Source: Solidesulfovibrio alcoholivorans DSM 5433
Lineage (GTDB): Bacteria; Desulfobacterota; Desulfovibrionia; Desulfovibrionales; Desulfovibrionaceae
Length of the DNA: 64,000 nucleotides
NCBI RefSeq assembly: GCF_000702665.1
Contig: NZ_JNJA01000020.1
Span: 1-64,000 of the forward strand
Direction: 5' to 3'
Below the pieces are notes generated by a model. The model did not search any database. It was not told the origin of the DNA and saw only the letters and a program-made list of their open reading frames with translations. Shown here piece by piece: positions 7,485-14,411 of this stretch. Both the position numbers and the translations under genes were made by a program. Positions within the stretch are counted from its first letter, which is position 1. Every line of letters starts with the position of its first letter.

Positions 7485-8069
7485 ATGCGCAAAAGCATTC
7501 GTATCCCCGCCGTTATCGCGTTGTCCCTGGCCCTGACCGTTCCGGCCCTGGCCCAGTCCACCCACCAGCAGCACGCCGCCGCCGCGACGGCCGATGCCGC
7601 GAAGGCCGCGCCCGCCGTCGATCCCAACAAGGCCTACGTCCTCAACCAGGAATACGTCGCCAAGACCGCCGAACTGCGCGGCAAGATCACCGCGAAAAAG
7701 GCCGAACTGGAAGCCCAGCTCGCCACCAAGCCCGACGATACGGCCGTCGTCAAAAAGCTCGTGGCCGACATTGCCGCCCTCCGCGGCCAGCTCGACGAAC
7801 AGACGACCCTGTTTCGCATCCGCTACGCCAAGGAAACGAATACCCCCATCCGCATGACCCGGGGCTTCGGCCACAGGGGCCGGATGGGGATGATGGACGG
7901 CAAGGCCAAGGAAGACTGCATGATGATGGGCAAGGGTATGATGATGGGCAAGGACCATGGCGCGATGCAGGGCATGGATCATAACGCCATGCAGGGCCAG
8001 CCCCAGGGCATGAGCATGCCGGCCCCGGCCACCGACGCCAAGACCACCGCTCCCCGGCAGGCCGGCTAA
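7485..8069 (+). CDS. Periplasmic Spy/CpxP/ZraP-like metal-binding stress protein
   Basis: A 194-residue exported protein. Residues 1-23 form a signal peptide ending in ALA-Q. A His/Gln/Ala-rich linker follows, then a helical LTxxQ-like region (about 50-115, QEYVAKTAELRGKITAKKAELEA) typical of periplasmic heavy-metal sensor/chaperone proteins. The C-terminal third is extremely Met- and His-rich (CMMMGKGMMMGKDHGAMQG), a likely Cu, Zn or Ni binding tail. The start has AAAGGAGG 7 nt upstream. A sigma-54 promoter lies at 7436-7450. The role is probably envelope metal or misfolding stress as for ZraP. Directly downstream in the same frame is the remnant of an EF-hand coding segment. Confidence 0.83.
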   Translation: MRKSIRIPAVIALSLALTVPALAQSTHQQHAAAATADAAKAAPAVDPNKAYVLNQEYVAKTAELRGKITAKKAELEAQLATKPDDTAVVKKLVADIAALRGQLDEQTTLFRIRYAKETNTPIRMTRGFGHRGRMGMMDGKAKEDCMMMGKGMMMGKDHGAMQGMDHNAMQGQPQGMSMPAPATDAKTTAPRQAG

Positions 8070-8074
8070 CGTCC

Positions 8075-8165
8075 TTTGACATCCTTCAAAAACGGCGACG
8101 GCAAGGTGACCAGGGAAGAATACGTCGGCTATGCCGCTTCCAGGAAGGCCATGTACGGCATGTAA
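8075..8165 (+). pseudogene. EF-hand coding remnant
   Basis: After the TAA at 8069 an open stretch encodes KNGDGKVTREEYVGYAASRK and then AMYGM before TAA at 8163-8165. This is a near-perfect EF-hand calcium loop (N-G-D-G-x-V-T-x-E-E). The Phe-Asp that should begin the loop is present at 8075-8080 in another frame, and the intervening 7 bases (8081-8087) would restore FDKNGDGKVTREEY if removed. There is no start codon or ribosome site. It is either the decayed 3' end of a separate EF-hand protein or a lost C-terminal domain of the upstream gene. Confidence 0.55.
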
Positions 8166-8199
8166 CACGCTTCGATCCCATCCTCCTTCCCCAAGGCAA

Positions 8200-8230
8200 G
8201 GGTCGCCGGTCCCTCCCCGGCGGCCCTTTT
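8200..8230 (+). terminator. Intrinsic terminator after the ZraP-like gene
   Basis: GGGTCGCCGG (8200-8209) pairs with CCGGCGGCCC (8217-8226) with one G-T wobble, and TTTT follows. It separates the ZraP-like unit from the FMN riboswitch leader. Confidence 0.7.
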
Positions 8231-8282
8231 CCATGTCCGGCCCGGACTTGCCAACCCGCGCGGGCGGGACTATGACATCCCC

Positions 8283-8513
8283 GTTGTCCTCAGGGCGGGG
8301 TGGAAGTCCCCACCGGCGGTATCCCGGGAAACCGGGGAGCCCGCGAGCGCTTTCCGGCGCAGCGACAGGAACCGGCCGCAACCGGTCCCCACGGGGGAAA
8401 CCCCGGCGTCGCCGCGCCACGGCCGCATGCCCGGCCGTGCGCGTCGGAAAGGTCAGCAGACCTGGTGCGAAGCCAGGGCCGACGGTCACAGTCCGGATGC
8501 AAGAGGAGCAGAC
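8283..8513 (+). promoter_or_regulatory. FMN riboswitch (RFN element) controlling ribB
   Basis: The conserved RFN blocks are present in order: CAGGGCGGGGTGGAAGTCCC and CACCGGCGGT (8291-8320), GCCCGCGAGCG (8339-8349), GGTCAGCAGACCTGGTGCGA (8451-8470), and GCCGACGGTCACAGTCCGGA followed by TGCAAGAGGAGCA (8479-8511). The variable stem between the second and third block is long and GC-rich. The element senses FMN and lowers ribB expression when flavin is abundant. Confidence 0.93.
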
Positions 8514-8546
8514 GGCGTTTCCCGCCGCCGGGTCGTTCCGGCGCGT

Positions 8547-8588
8547 GGCCGACGCACCGCGTGTGCGATGCGTCCGGCCGTCCTTTTT
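8547..8588 (+). terminator. Terminator of the FMN riboswitch expression platform
   Basis: GGCCGACGCACCGCG (8547-8561) pairs with CGATGCGTCCGGCC (8566-8579), leaving one bulged base, and a T5 run follows at 8584-8588. It lies 45 nt before the ribB start and downstream of the FMN aptamer, so FMN binding should cause premature termination. Confidence 0.7.
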
Positions 8589-8633
8589 CCGCCCTGATTC
8601 TGGCTCTCGCCACGACCTGTTACGGAGTGCGCC

Positions 8634-9278
8634 ATGAATCAGTCCTATTCCGGTATCGCAAGCGAACATCAAAGCGTCCTCGCCGCCATCGCCTCCATGC
8701 GCCAGGGCGGCGGCATCGTCGTCACCGACGACGCGGACCGCGAAAACGAGGGCGACCTCATCTTCGCGGCCGAAAACCTCACCGTGCCCCAGATGGCGAT
8801 GCTGATCCGCGAATGCAGCGGCATCGTCTGCCTGTGCCTGACCGAAGACAGGGCCCGGCAGCTCGAACTGCCGCCCATGGTCGCGGTCAACACCTGCGTC
8901 AACCGCACGGCCTTCACCGTGACCATCGAGGCGGCCTCGGGCGTCACCACCGGCGTTTCCGCCGCCGACCGCGTCACCACCGTCAAGACGGCCATCGCCC
9001 CGGACGCCGCGCCAAGCGACCTCGCCCGGCCCGGCCACGTCTTCCCGCTCGTGGCCAAGCCCGGTGGCGTGCTCGAACGCCGCGGCCATACCGAGGCCAC
9101 CGTGGACCTCGCCCGGCTGGCGGGCCTCGCTCCGTGCGGCGTGCTGTGCGAACTGACCAACCCCGACGGCACCATGGCCAAGGGGGCGCAGATCGAAGCC
9201 TTCGCCGCGCAAAACGGCTTCCCTCTCGTCACCGTGGAAGCCCTGGCCGCCTACCGCAAGGCCATCGGCGACAAGTAG
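8634..9278 (+). CDS. ribB: 3,4-dihydroxy-2-butanone 4-phosphate synthase
   Basis: A 214-residue RibB that converts ribulose 5-phosphate to 3,4-dihydroxy-2-butanone 4-phosphate plus formate, the four-carbon branch of riboflavin synthesis. TDDADRENEGDLIFAAEN holds the acidic metal-binding residues. FTVTIEAASGVTTGVSAADR and GHVFPLVAKPGGVLERRGHT are the other active-site signatures. The length equals stand-alone RibB, so it is not fused to GTP cyclohydrolase II. The gene follows an FMN riboswitch and terminator, separate from any rib operon. Placing flavin supply near the flavoprotein operon may be coincidence. ACGGAG lies about 8 nt before the ATG. Confidence 0.97.
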   Translation: MNQSYSGIASEHQSVLAAIASMRQGGGIVVTDDADRENEGDLIFAAENLTVPQMAMLIRECSGIVCLCLTEDRARQLELPPMVAVNTCVNRTAFTVTIEAASGVTTGVSAADRVTTVKTAIAPDAAPSDLARPGHVFPLVAKPGGVLERRGHTEATVDLARLAGLAPCGVLCELTNPDGTMAKGAQIEAFAAQNGFPLVTVEALAAYRKAIGDK

Positions 9279-9299
9279 TTCCTCCGCTCCCTCCCCGAC

Positions 9300-9330
9300 G
9301 GGCCGGCGGCGAGGCATGCGCCGCCGGCCC
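9300..9330 (+). terminator. Stem-loop after ribB
   Basis: GGGCCGGCGGC (9300-9310) pairs perfectly with 9320-9330 around a 9-nt loop, 21 nt past the ribB stop. There is no clear T-run; probably a 3' end structure or weak terminator. Confidence 0.5.
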
Positions 9331-9369
9331 GCCTTGCCACCTCGCCCGGACTGGCCTACACAGGAGAGG

Positions 9370-10671
9370 ATGCCGCCCCCTGAAACCGCTTCCCGGCGTT
9401 CCTGCCCCTTCAAGCGCAACCTGACGCTGCGCTACCTTGCGGCCCTGTCCCTGGCCGCCCTCCTGTCCGTGGCCACCTACGCCGTCTTTCGGGACGTCAT
9501 GGCCTCCATTGATCATGCCGCCGAAATCACGGCCATAAGCGGCTCCCAACGCCTGCTCACCCAGCGCGTGCTGGCCCAATGCCTGCTCCTGGCCGCCGCC
9601 GACGACGAGGAGGCCCGGCGCGATATCCGCGCCCATCTGCTGCGCGCCGTCAAAAGGCTTGAAGACAACCACGCCCGGCTGCTGGCCGACTTAAACGACC
9701 CCGATTCCCTCGTCGCCCACTCCAAGGAACTCGCCGCCATCTACTTCCAGCCGCCGCTGGACCTCGACGCGCGCATGCGCTTTTTCATCAAAAGCACCCG
9801 TGAATTCGCCCAGGCCGAGGGCGGCCGGCCCGCCCTGTCCGACCCGAAATTCCTCAACGTCCTGGCGTTCGGCGAAAACGAACTGCTCCAGGATTTAAGC
9901 GTTGTGGTCCAGGCCTACCAGCGCCGCGCCGTTTCCCGACTCGCCGCCCTGCGCCAGATGGAACTCGGCGCGACCGTCGCCATGCTCGCGCTGCTCGCCG
10001 GCGTGGGTCTGTTCCTGCTGCGTCCCATGGTGGCCCGCATCTGCGCCGACCGCAACAGCCTCACCGCCGCCAACCAGGCGCTGACCGAACTCGCCGTCAC
10101 CGACCAGCTCACCGGCGCGCACAACCGGCTCAAATTCAACGAGGTCATGACCCGAGAAATCCACCGCGCCAAACGCTACGACACGCCGCTTTCCGTCATC
10201 ATGTTCGACATCGACCACTTCAAACGTGTCAACGACGAACACGGACACGCCGCCGGCGACGCCATGCTGCGCGAACTCACCGACCGCGTGCGCCGCTCCA
10301 TACGCCGCGTGGACTGGCTGTTCCGCTACGGCGGCGAGGAATTCGTCGTGGCCGCGCCCCATACCCCGCTGCCCCAGGCCGTGTCCCTGGCCGAAAAACT
10401 GCGCGTCCTCGTGGCCGCAACCCCCTTCCCCGGCGATATCCACGGCTCCATAAGCCTCGGCGTGGCCCAGGCCAGACCCGGCGAAACCGTCGAATCCCTC
10501 ATGGGCCGTGTGGATGCCGCCCTCTACGCCGCGAAGAACCGCGGCCGTAACCGTGTGGTGGCGGATGCGCAGGTGGAAGGCGAGGGGGAAGAGAAAGGCG
10601 GAGAGGAAGATGCCTCCGGTGGCCGGGGGGGATCATCCCCCCCGGCCCCCCTGGGCGGGGGGATTGGGTAA
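9370..10671 (+). CDS. Membrane diguanylate cyclase with PilJ-type sensor
   Basis: A 433-residue GGDEF protein that should make cyclic di-GMP. A membrane segment lies near 22-40. A periplasmic helical sensor follows with the ISGSQRLLTQRV motif of type-IV-pili/nitrate-type (PilJ) N-terminal domains, and a second membrane segment lies near 198-216. The cytoplasmic GGDEF domain has GGEEF at 321-325 and an intact allosteric inhibition site RRVD at 312-315, five residues before it. ATG 9370 has AGGAG upstream; a longer frame reaches 9316. The last 20 or so residues (EDASGGRGGSSPPAPLGGGI) are encoded by the palindromic repeat at 10608-10671, so that tail was acquired from repeat DNA. Confidence 0.9.
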   Translation: MPPPETASRRSCPFKRNLTLRYLAALSLAALLSVATYAVFRDVMASIDHAAEITAISGSQRLLTQRVLAQCLLLAAADDEEARRDIRAHLLRAVKRLEDNHARLLADLNDPDSLVAHSKELAAIYFQPPLDLDARMRFFIKSTREFAQAEGGRPALSDPKFLNVLAFGENELLQDLSVVVQAYQRRAVSRLAALRQMELGATVAMLALLAGVGLFLLRPMVARICADRNSLTAANQALTELAVTDQLTGAHNRLKFNEVMTREIHRAKRYDTPLSVIMFDIDHFKRVNDEHGHAAGDAMLRELTDRVRRSIRRVDWLFRYGGEEFVVAAPHTPLPQAVSLAEKLRVLVAATPFPGDIHGSISLGVAQARPGETVESLMGRVDAALYAAKNRGRNRVVADAQVEGEGEEKGGEEDASGGRGGSSPPAPLGGGIG

Positions 10672-10895
10672 GCGGATGGAGGCGTGGTCGTGGGTGGAGG
10701 TGCGTCGGCCTCGCCGGCCCGTCGCCCCTTCGGGGCGAGTTTGTAGGAATCTACCCCTTTAAAATGCGGCGCTTCGCCGCTGGCGACCACAGACCCCGAC
10801 ACCCCGCCCACCAACCGTCCTCCCACCCGCTTGCCAATCCCCCGCCGGGGAGGTCCAGGAGGGGATCACCCCCTCCTGGCCGCCGGAGGCATCTT
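10608..10895 (+). repeat. Long composite palindromic repeat, copy B
   Basis: The left end (10608-10671) reads GATGCCTCCGGTGGCC plus a GGGGGGGATCATCCCCCCC palindrome, and overlaps the 3' end of the diguanylate cyclase gene. The right end (10829-10895) is an inverted copy (GGGGAGGTCCAGGAGGGGAT, CCCCTCCTGGCCGCCGGAGG). The 160 bp between them match the core of copy A at 1-344 in reverse complement, without its hairpin insert. Terminal inverted repeats around a conserved non-coding core are MITE-like. The element lies tail-to-tail between the stops of two convergent genes. Confidence 0.75.
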
Positions 10896-10926
10896 TATCT
10901 TCTTCTCCTCACCCTCCTCTTTCCTT

Positions 10927-11700
10927 TCACCCTTCCCGCACGAACGCACCGGGCGTGATGCCGAACGCGTCGCGGAAGGCGGCGATAAACGCCGAGGTCG
11001 AGTCGTAGCCGCATTCGAGGGCGGTGGTGGTGACGTTTTTGCCGGATTCGAGCAGCGACAGGGCGGTGAGCAGCCGCGACCTCCGTCGCCAGCCGCCGAA
11101 GGTCAGGCCGGTTTGGGCCTGGAAGAGGCGGCCGAGGGTGCGTTCGGTCATGCCGGCGTTTTGGGCGAAGTTTTTGGCGGTGCGGTTGTCCTCGGGGGTG
11201 TCGGTGAGGGTCTGGCAGATGGCGGCCAGGCGCGGGTCCTGGGGCCAGGGCAGGCTGTAGGCGGCTTCGGGCAGCGTGGCGAGCTGGTCGAGGAGCACGG
11301 CCACGAGGCGGCCGGGTGGGCCGTTTTCGTCGTAGGCGGCGGGCAGGGCGGCCACGGCGAGGAGGAGTTCCCGGGCCAGCGGCGTGACGGAGAGCACGAG
11401 GCAGCGGGGGGGCGAGAAGACGTCCTGGTCGGCGCGGATGTAGAGGCTGCGCATTTCGGCGCGGCGCGTGGCGGCGACGGCGTGGCGCATGCCGGGCGGC
11501 ACCCAGACGGCGCGTTGGGGCGGGGCGACGTGGCTGCCGGATTCGGTGCGCACGAGCAGCACGCCGTCACCGGCGAAGGAGAGTTGGCCGAAGGGGTGGC
11601 TGTGGGCCGGGGAGGTGGAGTCCGCGGCCAGGCTTTCGCTGCGCGGGAAGACCAGCCGGGGCAGCGTCTCCAGGGGGGGCAGGGTGCGCAGCGTCGCCAT
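10927..11700 (-). CDS. AraC-family regulator with cupin sensor (NimR-like)
   Basis: A 257-residue AraC/XylS-type regulator. The N-terminal cupin-like half (about 25-110) has AHSHPFGQLSFAGDGVLLV and the APPQRAVWVPPGMRHAV strand pair seen in NimR/YeaM-type proteins. The C-terminal double helix-turn-helix has TERTLGRLFQAQTGLTFGGW and the second signature CGYDSTSAFIAAFRDAFGIT (about 160-255). No strong ribosome site precedes the ATG at 11700. It is divergent from the 11831-12898 transporter, and regulators of this subtype often control an adjacent transporter, so the transporter gene is the likely target. Confidence 0.88.
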   Translation of the reverse strand: MATLRTLPPLETLPRLVFPRSESLAADSTSPAHSHPFGQLSFAGDGVLLVRTESGSHVAPPQRAVWVPPGMRHAVAATRRAEMRSLYIRADQDVFSPPRCLVLSVTPLARELLLAVAALPAAYDENGPPGRLVAVLLDQLATLPEAAYSLPWPQDPRLAAICQTLTDTPEDNRTAKNFAQNAGMTERTLGRLFQAQTGLTFGGWRRRSRLLTALSLLESGKNVTTTALECGYDSTSAFIAAFRDAFGITPGAFVREG

Positions 11701-11830
11701 GTCTGTTTCTCGCTATATGTTGTCAACCTAGCGCGAGACGGCGCGGCTGTCCATGCTTAAGTACGTTTCAGGCGCGGATGCATGGCGATGCGCCGCAACA
11801 TCAGGCGGCCGGATGGCCGGGGAGACGGAC

Positions 11831-12898
11831 ATGGTGGGCAAACTGTTGCGCAAGATGGCCAAGGATTGGTTTCTGGCAGGGATGATCACGGCGGTGGCTT
11901 TGGCCACGCTTTTCCCGGAGTTCGGTTCCTCGGGCGGGACGATGCATGCGGAGACGGTTTCGGATGCGGGCATTTTCGCGGTGTTTTTCCTGCATGGCCT
12001 GGCGCTTTCCACGCGCAGCCTGCGCGAGGGCATGTCGCGCTGGAAGTTGCATCTGCTCGTGCAGTCGCTGACGTTCGTGGCGTTTCCGCTGCTTTTCATT
12101 CCCTTCAAGGCCGTGTTTGGCGGTATTATTCCCGAAGGGCTGATGCTCGGGTTTTTGTATCTGTGCGCCTTGCCCTCGACGATCCAGTCCTCGGTCGCGA
12201 TGACGGCCATCGGCAAGGGCAACGTGCCGGCGGCGATTTTCAACGCCACGCTGTCGAGCCTGCTCGGCATCCTGCTCACGCCCGCCATCGTGGGCCTGGC
12301 CATCGACATGCAGGGCTCGGGCGGCATGTCGTTTGGCAAGTCGGTGGTCAACATCGCCACCATGCTGTTTTTGCCGTTCGTGCTCGGGCAGGTGTTGCGG
12401 CCGCTTTTCGGCAACCTGGCCGCGCGGCACAAGAAGTTCATTAATGCTTTCGACAAGCTGGTGATTTTGATGCTGGTGTACGGCTCGTTTTGCGACTCGG
12501 TCAAATCGGGTCTTTGGACCAACAACGGCATCGAGGTGATCGCCATGACCATGGGCGGCGCGGCGGTCTTTCTGGCCATGGCGCTCGCCCTCTCGTCGAA
12601 GCTGTCGAAGTGGCTCGGGTTTTCCATGGAGGACCGGATCACGGCGATTTTTTGCGGCTCGAAGAAGACCCTGGCCTCGGGCGTGCCCATGGCGCGGTTG
12701 CTTTTCGGCGCGCATCCGGCGCTCGGCATGATCGTGATGCCGATCATGTTCTACCACCAGCTCCAGCTCTTCGTGTGCTCGATCATGGCCGGCCGTTTCG
12801 CCGACCGTTTCAAGAAGGCGGAAACGCTTGAAGCGGAGTCCGTCGGGACGGCGCGGAAAGGCGAGCCGGTCCTGGCGGCGGTGCGCGCACGCGGCTGA
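11831..12898 (+). CDS. Bile acid:sodium symporter-like (SBF/YfeH family) transporter
   Basis: A 355-residue inner-membrane protein with about ten hydrophobic segments, related to the SBF-like/YfeH family of the bile acid:Na+ symporter fold. Segments such as FFLHGLALSTRSLREGM, LCALPSTIQSSVAMTAIGKG and GSKKTLASGVPMARLLFG are the conserved family blocks. The unwound-helix motif with polar Ser/Thr/Gln suits Na+ coupling. ATG 11831 is chosen for the GGGGAG 6 nt upstream; in-frame starts exist at 11753 and 11813. The natural substrate is unknown. It is divergent from the AraC-type gene. Confidence 0.85.
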   Translation: MVGKLLRKMAKDWFLAGMITAVALATLFPEFGSSGGTMHAETVSDAGIFAVFFLHGLALSTRSLREGMSRWKLHLLVQSLTFVAFPLLFIPFKAVFGGIIPEGLMLGFLYLCALPSTIQSSVAMTAIGKGNVPAAIFNATLSSLLGILLTPAIVGLAIDMQGSGGMSFGKSVVNIATMLFLPFVLGQVLRPLFGNLAARHKKFINAFDKLVILMLVYGSFCDSVKSGLWTNNGIEVIAMTMGGAAVFLAMALALSSKLSKWLGFSMEDRITAIFCGSKKTLASGVPMARLLFGAHPALGMIVMPIMFYHQLQLFVCSIMAGRFADRFKKAETLEAESVGTARKGEPVLAAVRARG

Positions 12899-12942
12899 CG
12901 CTGCGTTGCGAAGAGGCGAATGACGCACGGGCGCGTCCTTGG

Positions 12943-13500
12943 TCACTGGAAATCGGTGGCCAGGGGCGCGCCCGCCGCTTGTTCGCCGGGACGGCTGACG
13001 GGCACGGGCGGCGGGGGGCAGGCTTCATTGGGGGGAATGGCGAGCACCCGGCCCACGGCGAGCTTTTTGGGATCGAGGTCCGGGTTGGCCCGGGAGAGCG
13101 TTTCGAGCGCAATGCCGAAGCGCTCGGCGATGGCCGCCGGGTTGTCGCCGGGGATGACGACATAGCGCACGCCGGCCGGTTCCTCGTCGGGCAGCGGGAT
13201 GGGCGCGGCGGCCGCGTCCGGCGGCGCGCCCGCTGCGGGCGAGGCTGTCACCGCGCCCGGCGAAGGCGGGGCTTGCGGCGGCTCTTCGCCCGGCCGGGGC
13301 ACCAGGATCACGTCGCCGACCTTGATGCGGCAGGGGTCGAGGCCTTTGTTGCGGGCCAGGATGGCGGGCACGGAGACGTGGTAGGCCTTGGACAGGCGAA
13401 CGGGAGTGTCGCCGGGCCGGGCGACGTGGGGGATGTCCTGGGCCTGGGCTACGCCGGCCGCGAGGGTAGCGGCCAGAAAGAGCAGCGCGCGCCGGAACAT
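12943..13500 (-). CDS. Secreted protein with two LysM domains
   Basis: A 185-residue protein with a signal peptide (1-21, LLFLAATLAAGVAQAQ) and two LysM peptidoglycan-binding repeats. The first is at about 22-70 (HVARPGDTPVRLSKAYHVSV) and the second at about 110-160 (YVVIPGDNPAAIAERFGIAL), joined by a Pro/Ala-rich linker. The Pro-rich C-terminus contains no catalytic domain, so it is a cell-wall anchor or adaptor rather than a hydrolase. CGGAGG precedes the ATG. It is divergent from the TPR lipoprotein gene across 120 bp and both act in the periplasm, but a functional link is not shown. Confidence 0.85.
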   Translation of the reverse strand: MFRRALLFLAATLAAGVAQAQDIPHVARPGDTPVRLSKAYHVSVPAILARNKGLDPCRIKVGDVILVPRPGEEPPQAPPSPGAVTASPAAGAPPDAAAAPIPLPDEEPAGVRYVVIPGDNPAAIAERFGIALETLSRANPDLDPKKLAVGRVLAIPPNEACPPPPVPVSRPGEQAAGAPLATDFQ

Positions 13501-13555
13501 GGCGATCCTCCGGTTTGCGGTGAAGATATCCTGTTCGTAGCAGCCCGTCTGCGGT

Positions 13556-13584
13556 TTGACAATCGGGACAGGCTTTGGGATAGC
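13556..13584 (+). promoter_or_regulatory. Candidate sigma-70 promoter of the TPR lipoprotein gene
   Basis: TTGACA at 13556-13561 is a perfect -35 box. At 17-bp spacing the -10 position reads GATAGC, a weak match. The start codon is at 13621. Confidence 0.35.
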
Positions 13585-13620
13585 CTTGGAATCGCTTGTA
13601 AAGCCAACGGAGGTGGGGTC

Positions 13621-14337
13621 ATGACCTTTCGCCGTCTTGCCACGCCCGTGTGCCTGGCCGTGCTGCTTTTCGGCCTACCCGGCTGCGGTTCCATGAAATT
13701 CTCTTCGTCCGAACCTGCCGGGGGCGATCCCCTGGCCCTCGGCAACGCCGCCTACGACAGAAAGGACTATGCCGCGGCCTGTCGGGAACTGTCCAAGGTC
13801 GGGTCCGCAGGGCCCGAAACCCTTGCCCGCGCCGGGGACGCCTGCGTCCGGGACGGCCGGGAAAAGGGCGAGCGCGCCTTCACCACGGCCCTGTCCGCCA
13901 ATGCCTCCTACGCGCCGGCCATGGAGGGCATGGGCCTGATCGCTCTTTCCGACGGCAACGTGGGCCGGGCCCGGGACATGCTGGAAGCGGCGGCCAAGGC
14001 CGGGGGCAACGACCCGCGCGCGGCCGTGGCCCTTGGCGACGCGCTGCTGCTTTCCGGGCAGTGCGACAAGGCGTTGACCGCCTACCAGACCGCCGTGCGC
14101 GGCGGCGGGGCGGGCCAGGCCAAGTCCCGCCTGGACGCGGCCAGGGTGTTGTGTGCCGCGCGCGGCAAGGGCACGGCTTCCCCGGCCGCGACGTCCGCGC
14201 CGGCGTCGTCGCGGTCAGCGGGCGCTACCGGTTCCGAGCTGTCGCCGTCCGCGTCGCCCACGCCGTCGGCGGGCAGTCCCAAGGAGCCGGCCAAGCCCAA
14301 GGCCGCGCCGCGCACCATCGACCTCAACGACATCTGA
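13621..14337 (+). CDS. TPR-containing lipoprotein
   Basis: A 238-residue exported lipoprotein. The lipobox LFGLPGC puts the acylated cysteine near residue 22. Residues about 35-170 form tetratricopeptide-like helix pairs (ALGNAAYDRKDYAAACRELS, NVGRARDMLEAAAKAGGNDP, ALLLSGQCDKALTAYQTAVR). The C-terminal 60 residues are a low-complexity Ala/Ser/Pro linker ending in PRTIDLNDI. GGAGG lies 7 nt before the ATG. TPR lipoproteins of this kind occur next to pilus (Tad) and outer-membrane assembly systems, but no such genes are adjacent, so the partner is unknown. Confidence 0.85.
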   Translation: MTFRRLATPVCLAVLLFGLPGCGSMKFSSSEPAGGDPLALGNAAYDRKDYAAACRELSKVGSAGPETLARAGDACVRDGREKGERAFTTALSANASYAPAMEGMGLIALSDGNVGRARDMLEAAAKAGGNDPRAAVALGDALLLSGQCDKALTAYQTAVRGGGAGQAKSRLDAARVLCAARGKGTASPAATSAPASSRSAGATGSELSPSASPTPSAGSPKEPAKPKAAPRTIDLNDI

Positions 14338-14345
14338 TCGGTGGG

Positions 14346-14379
14346 CCGCCCGACTCCGGCATGTCCCGGAGCCGGGCGG
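14346..14379. terminator. Bidirectional stem-loop between convergent genes
   Basis: CCGCCCGACTCCGG (14346-14359) pairs with CCGGAGCCGGGCGG (14366-14379), with a single imperfect pair. It lies between the stops of the TPR lipoprotein (+) and sensor kinase (-) genes. There is no T-run. Confidence 0.55.
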
Positions 14380-14411
14380 CGACGCCTCGGGGAACGGGCC
14401 GCGCGCGCCCG

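Noticed and set aside
7452..9419. A 655-codon minus-strand frame across the ZraP-like and ribB genes
   Set aside because: It runs antisense to two well-supported genes and through an FMN riboswitch. Its composition (many Gly, His, Asp, Val) is typical of shadow frames.
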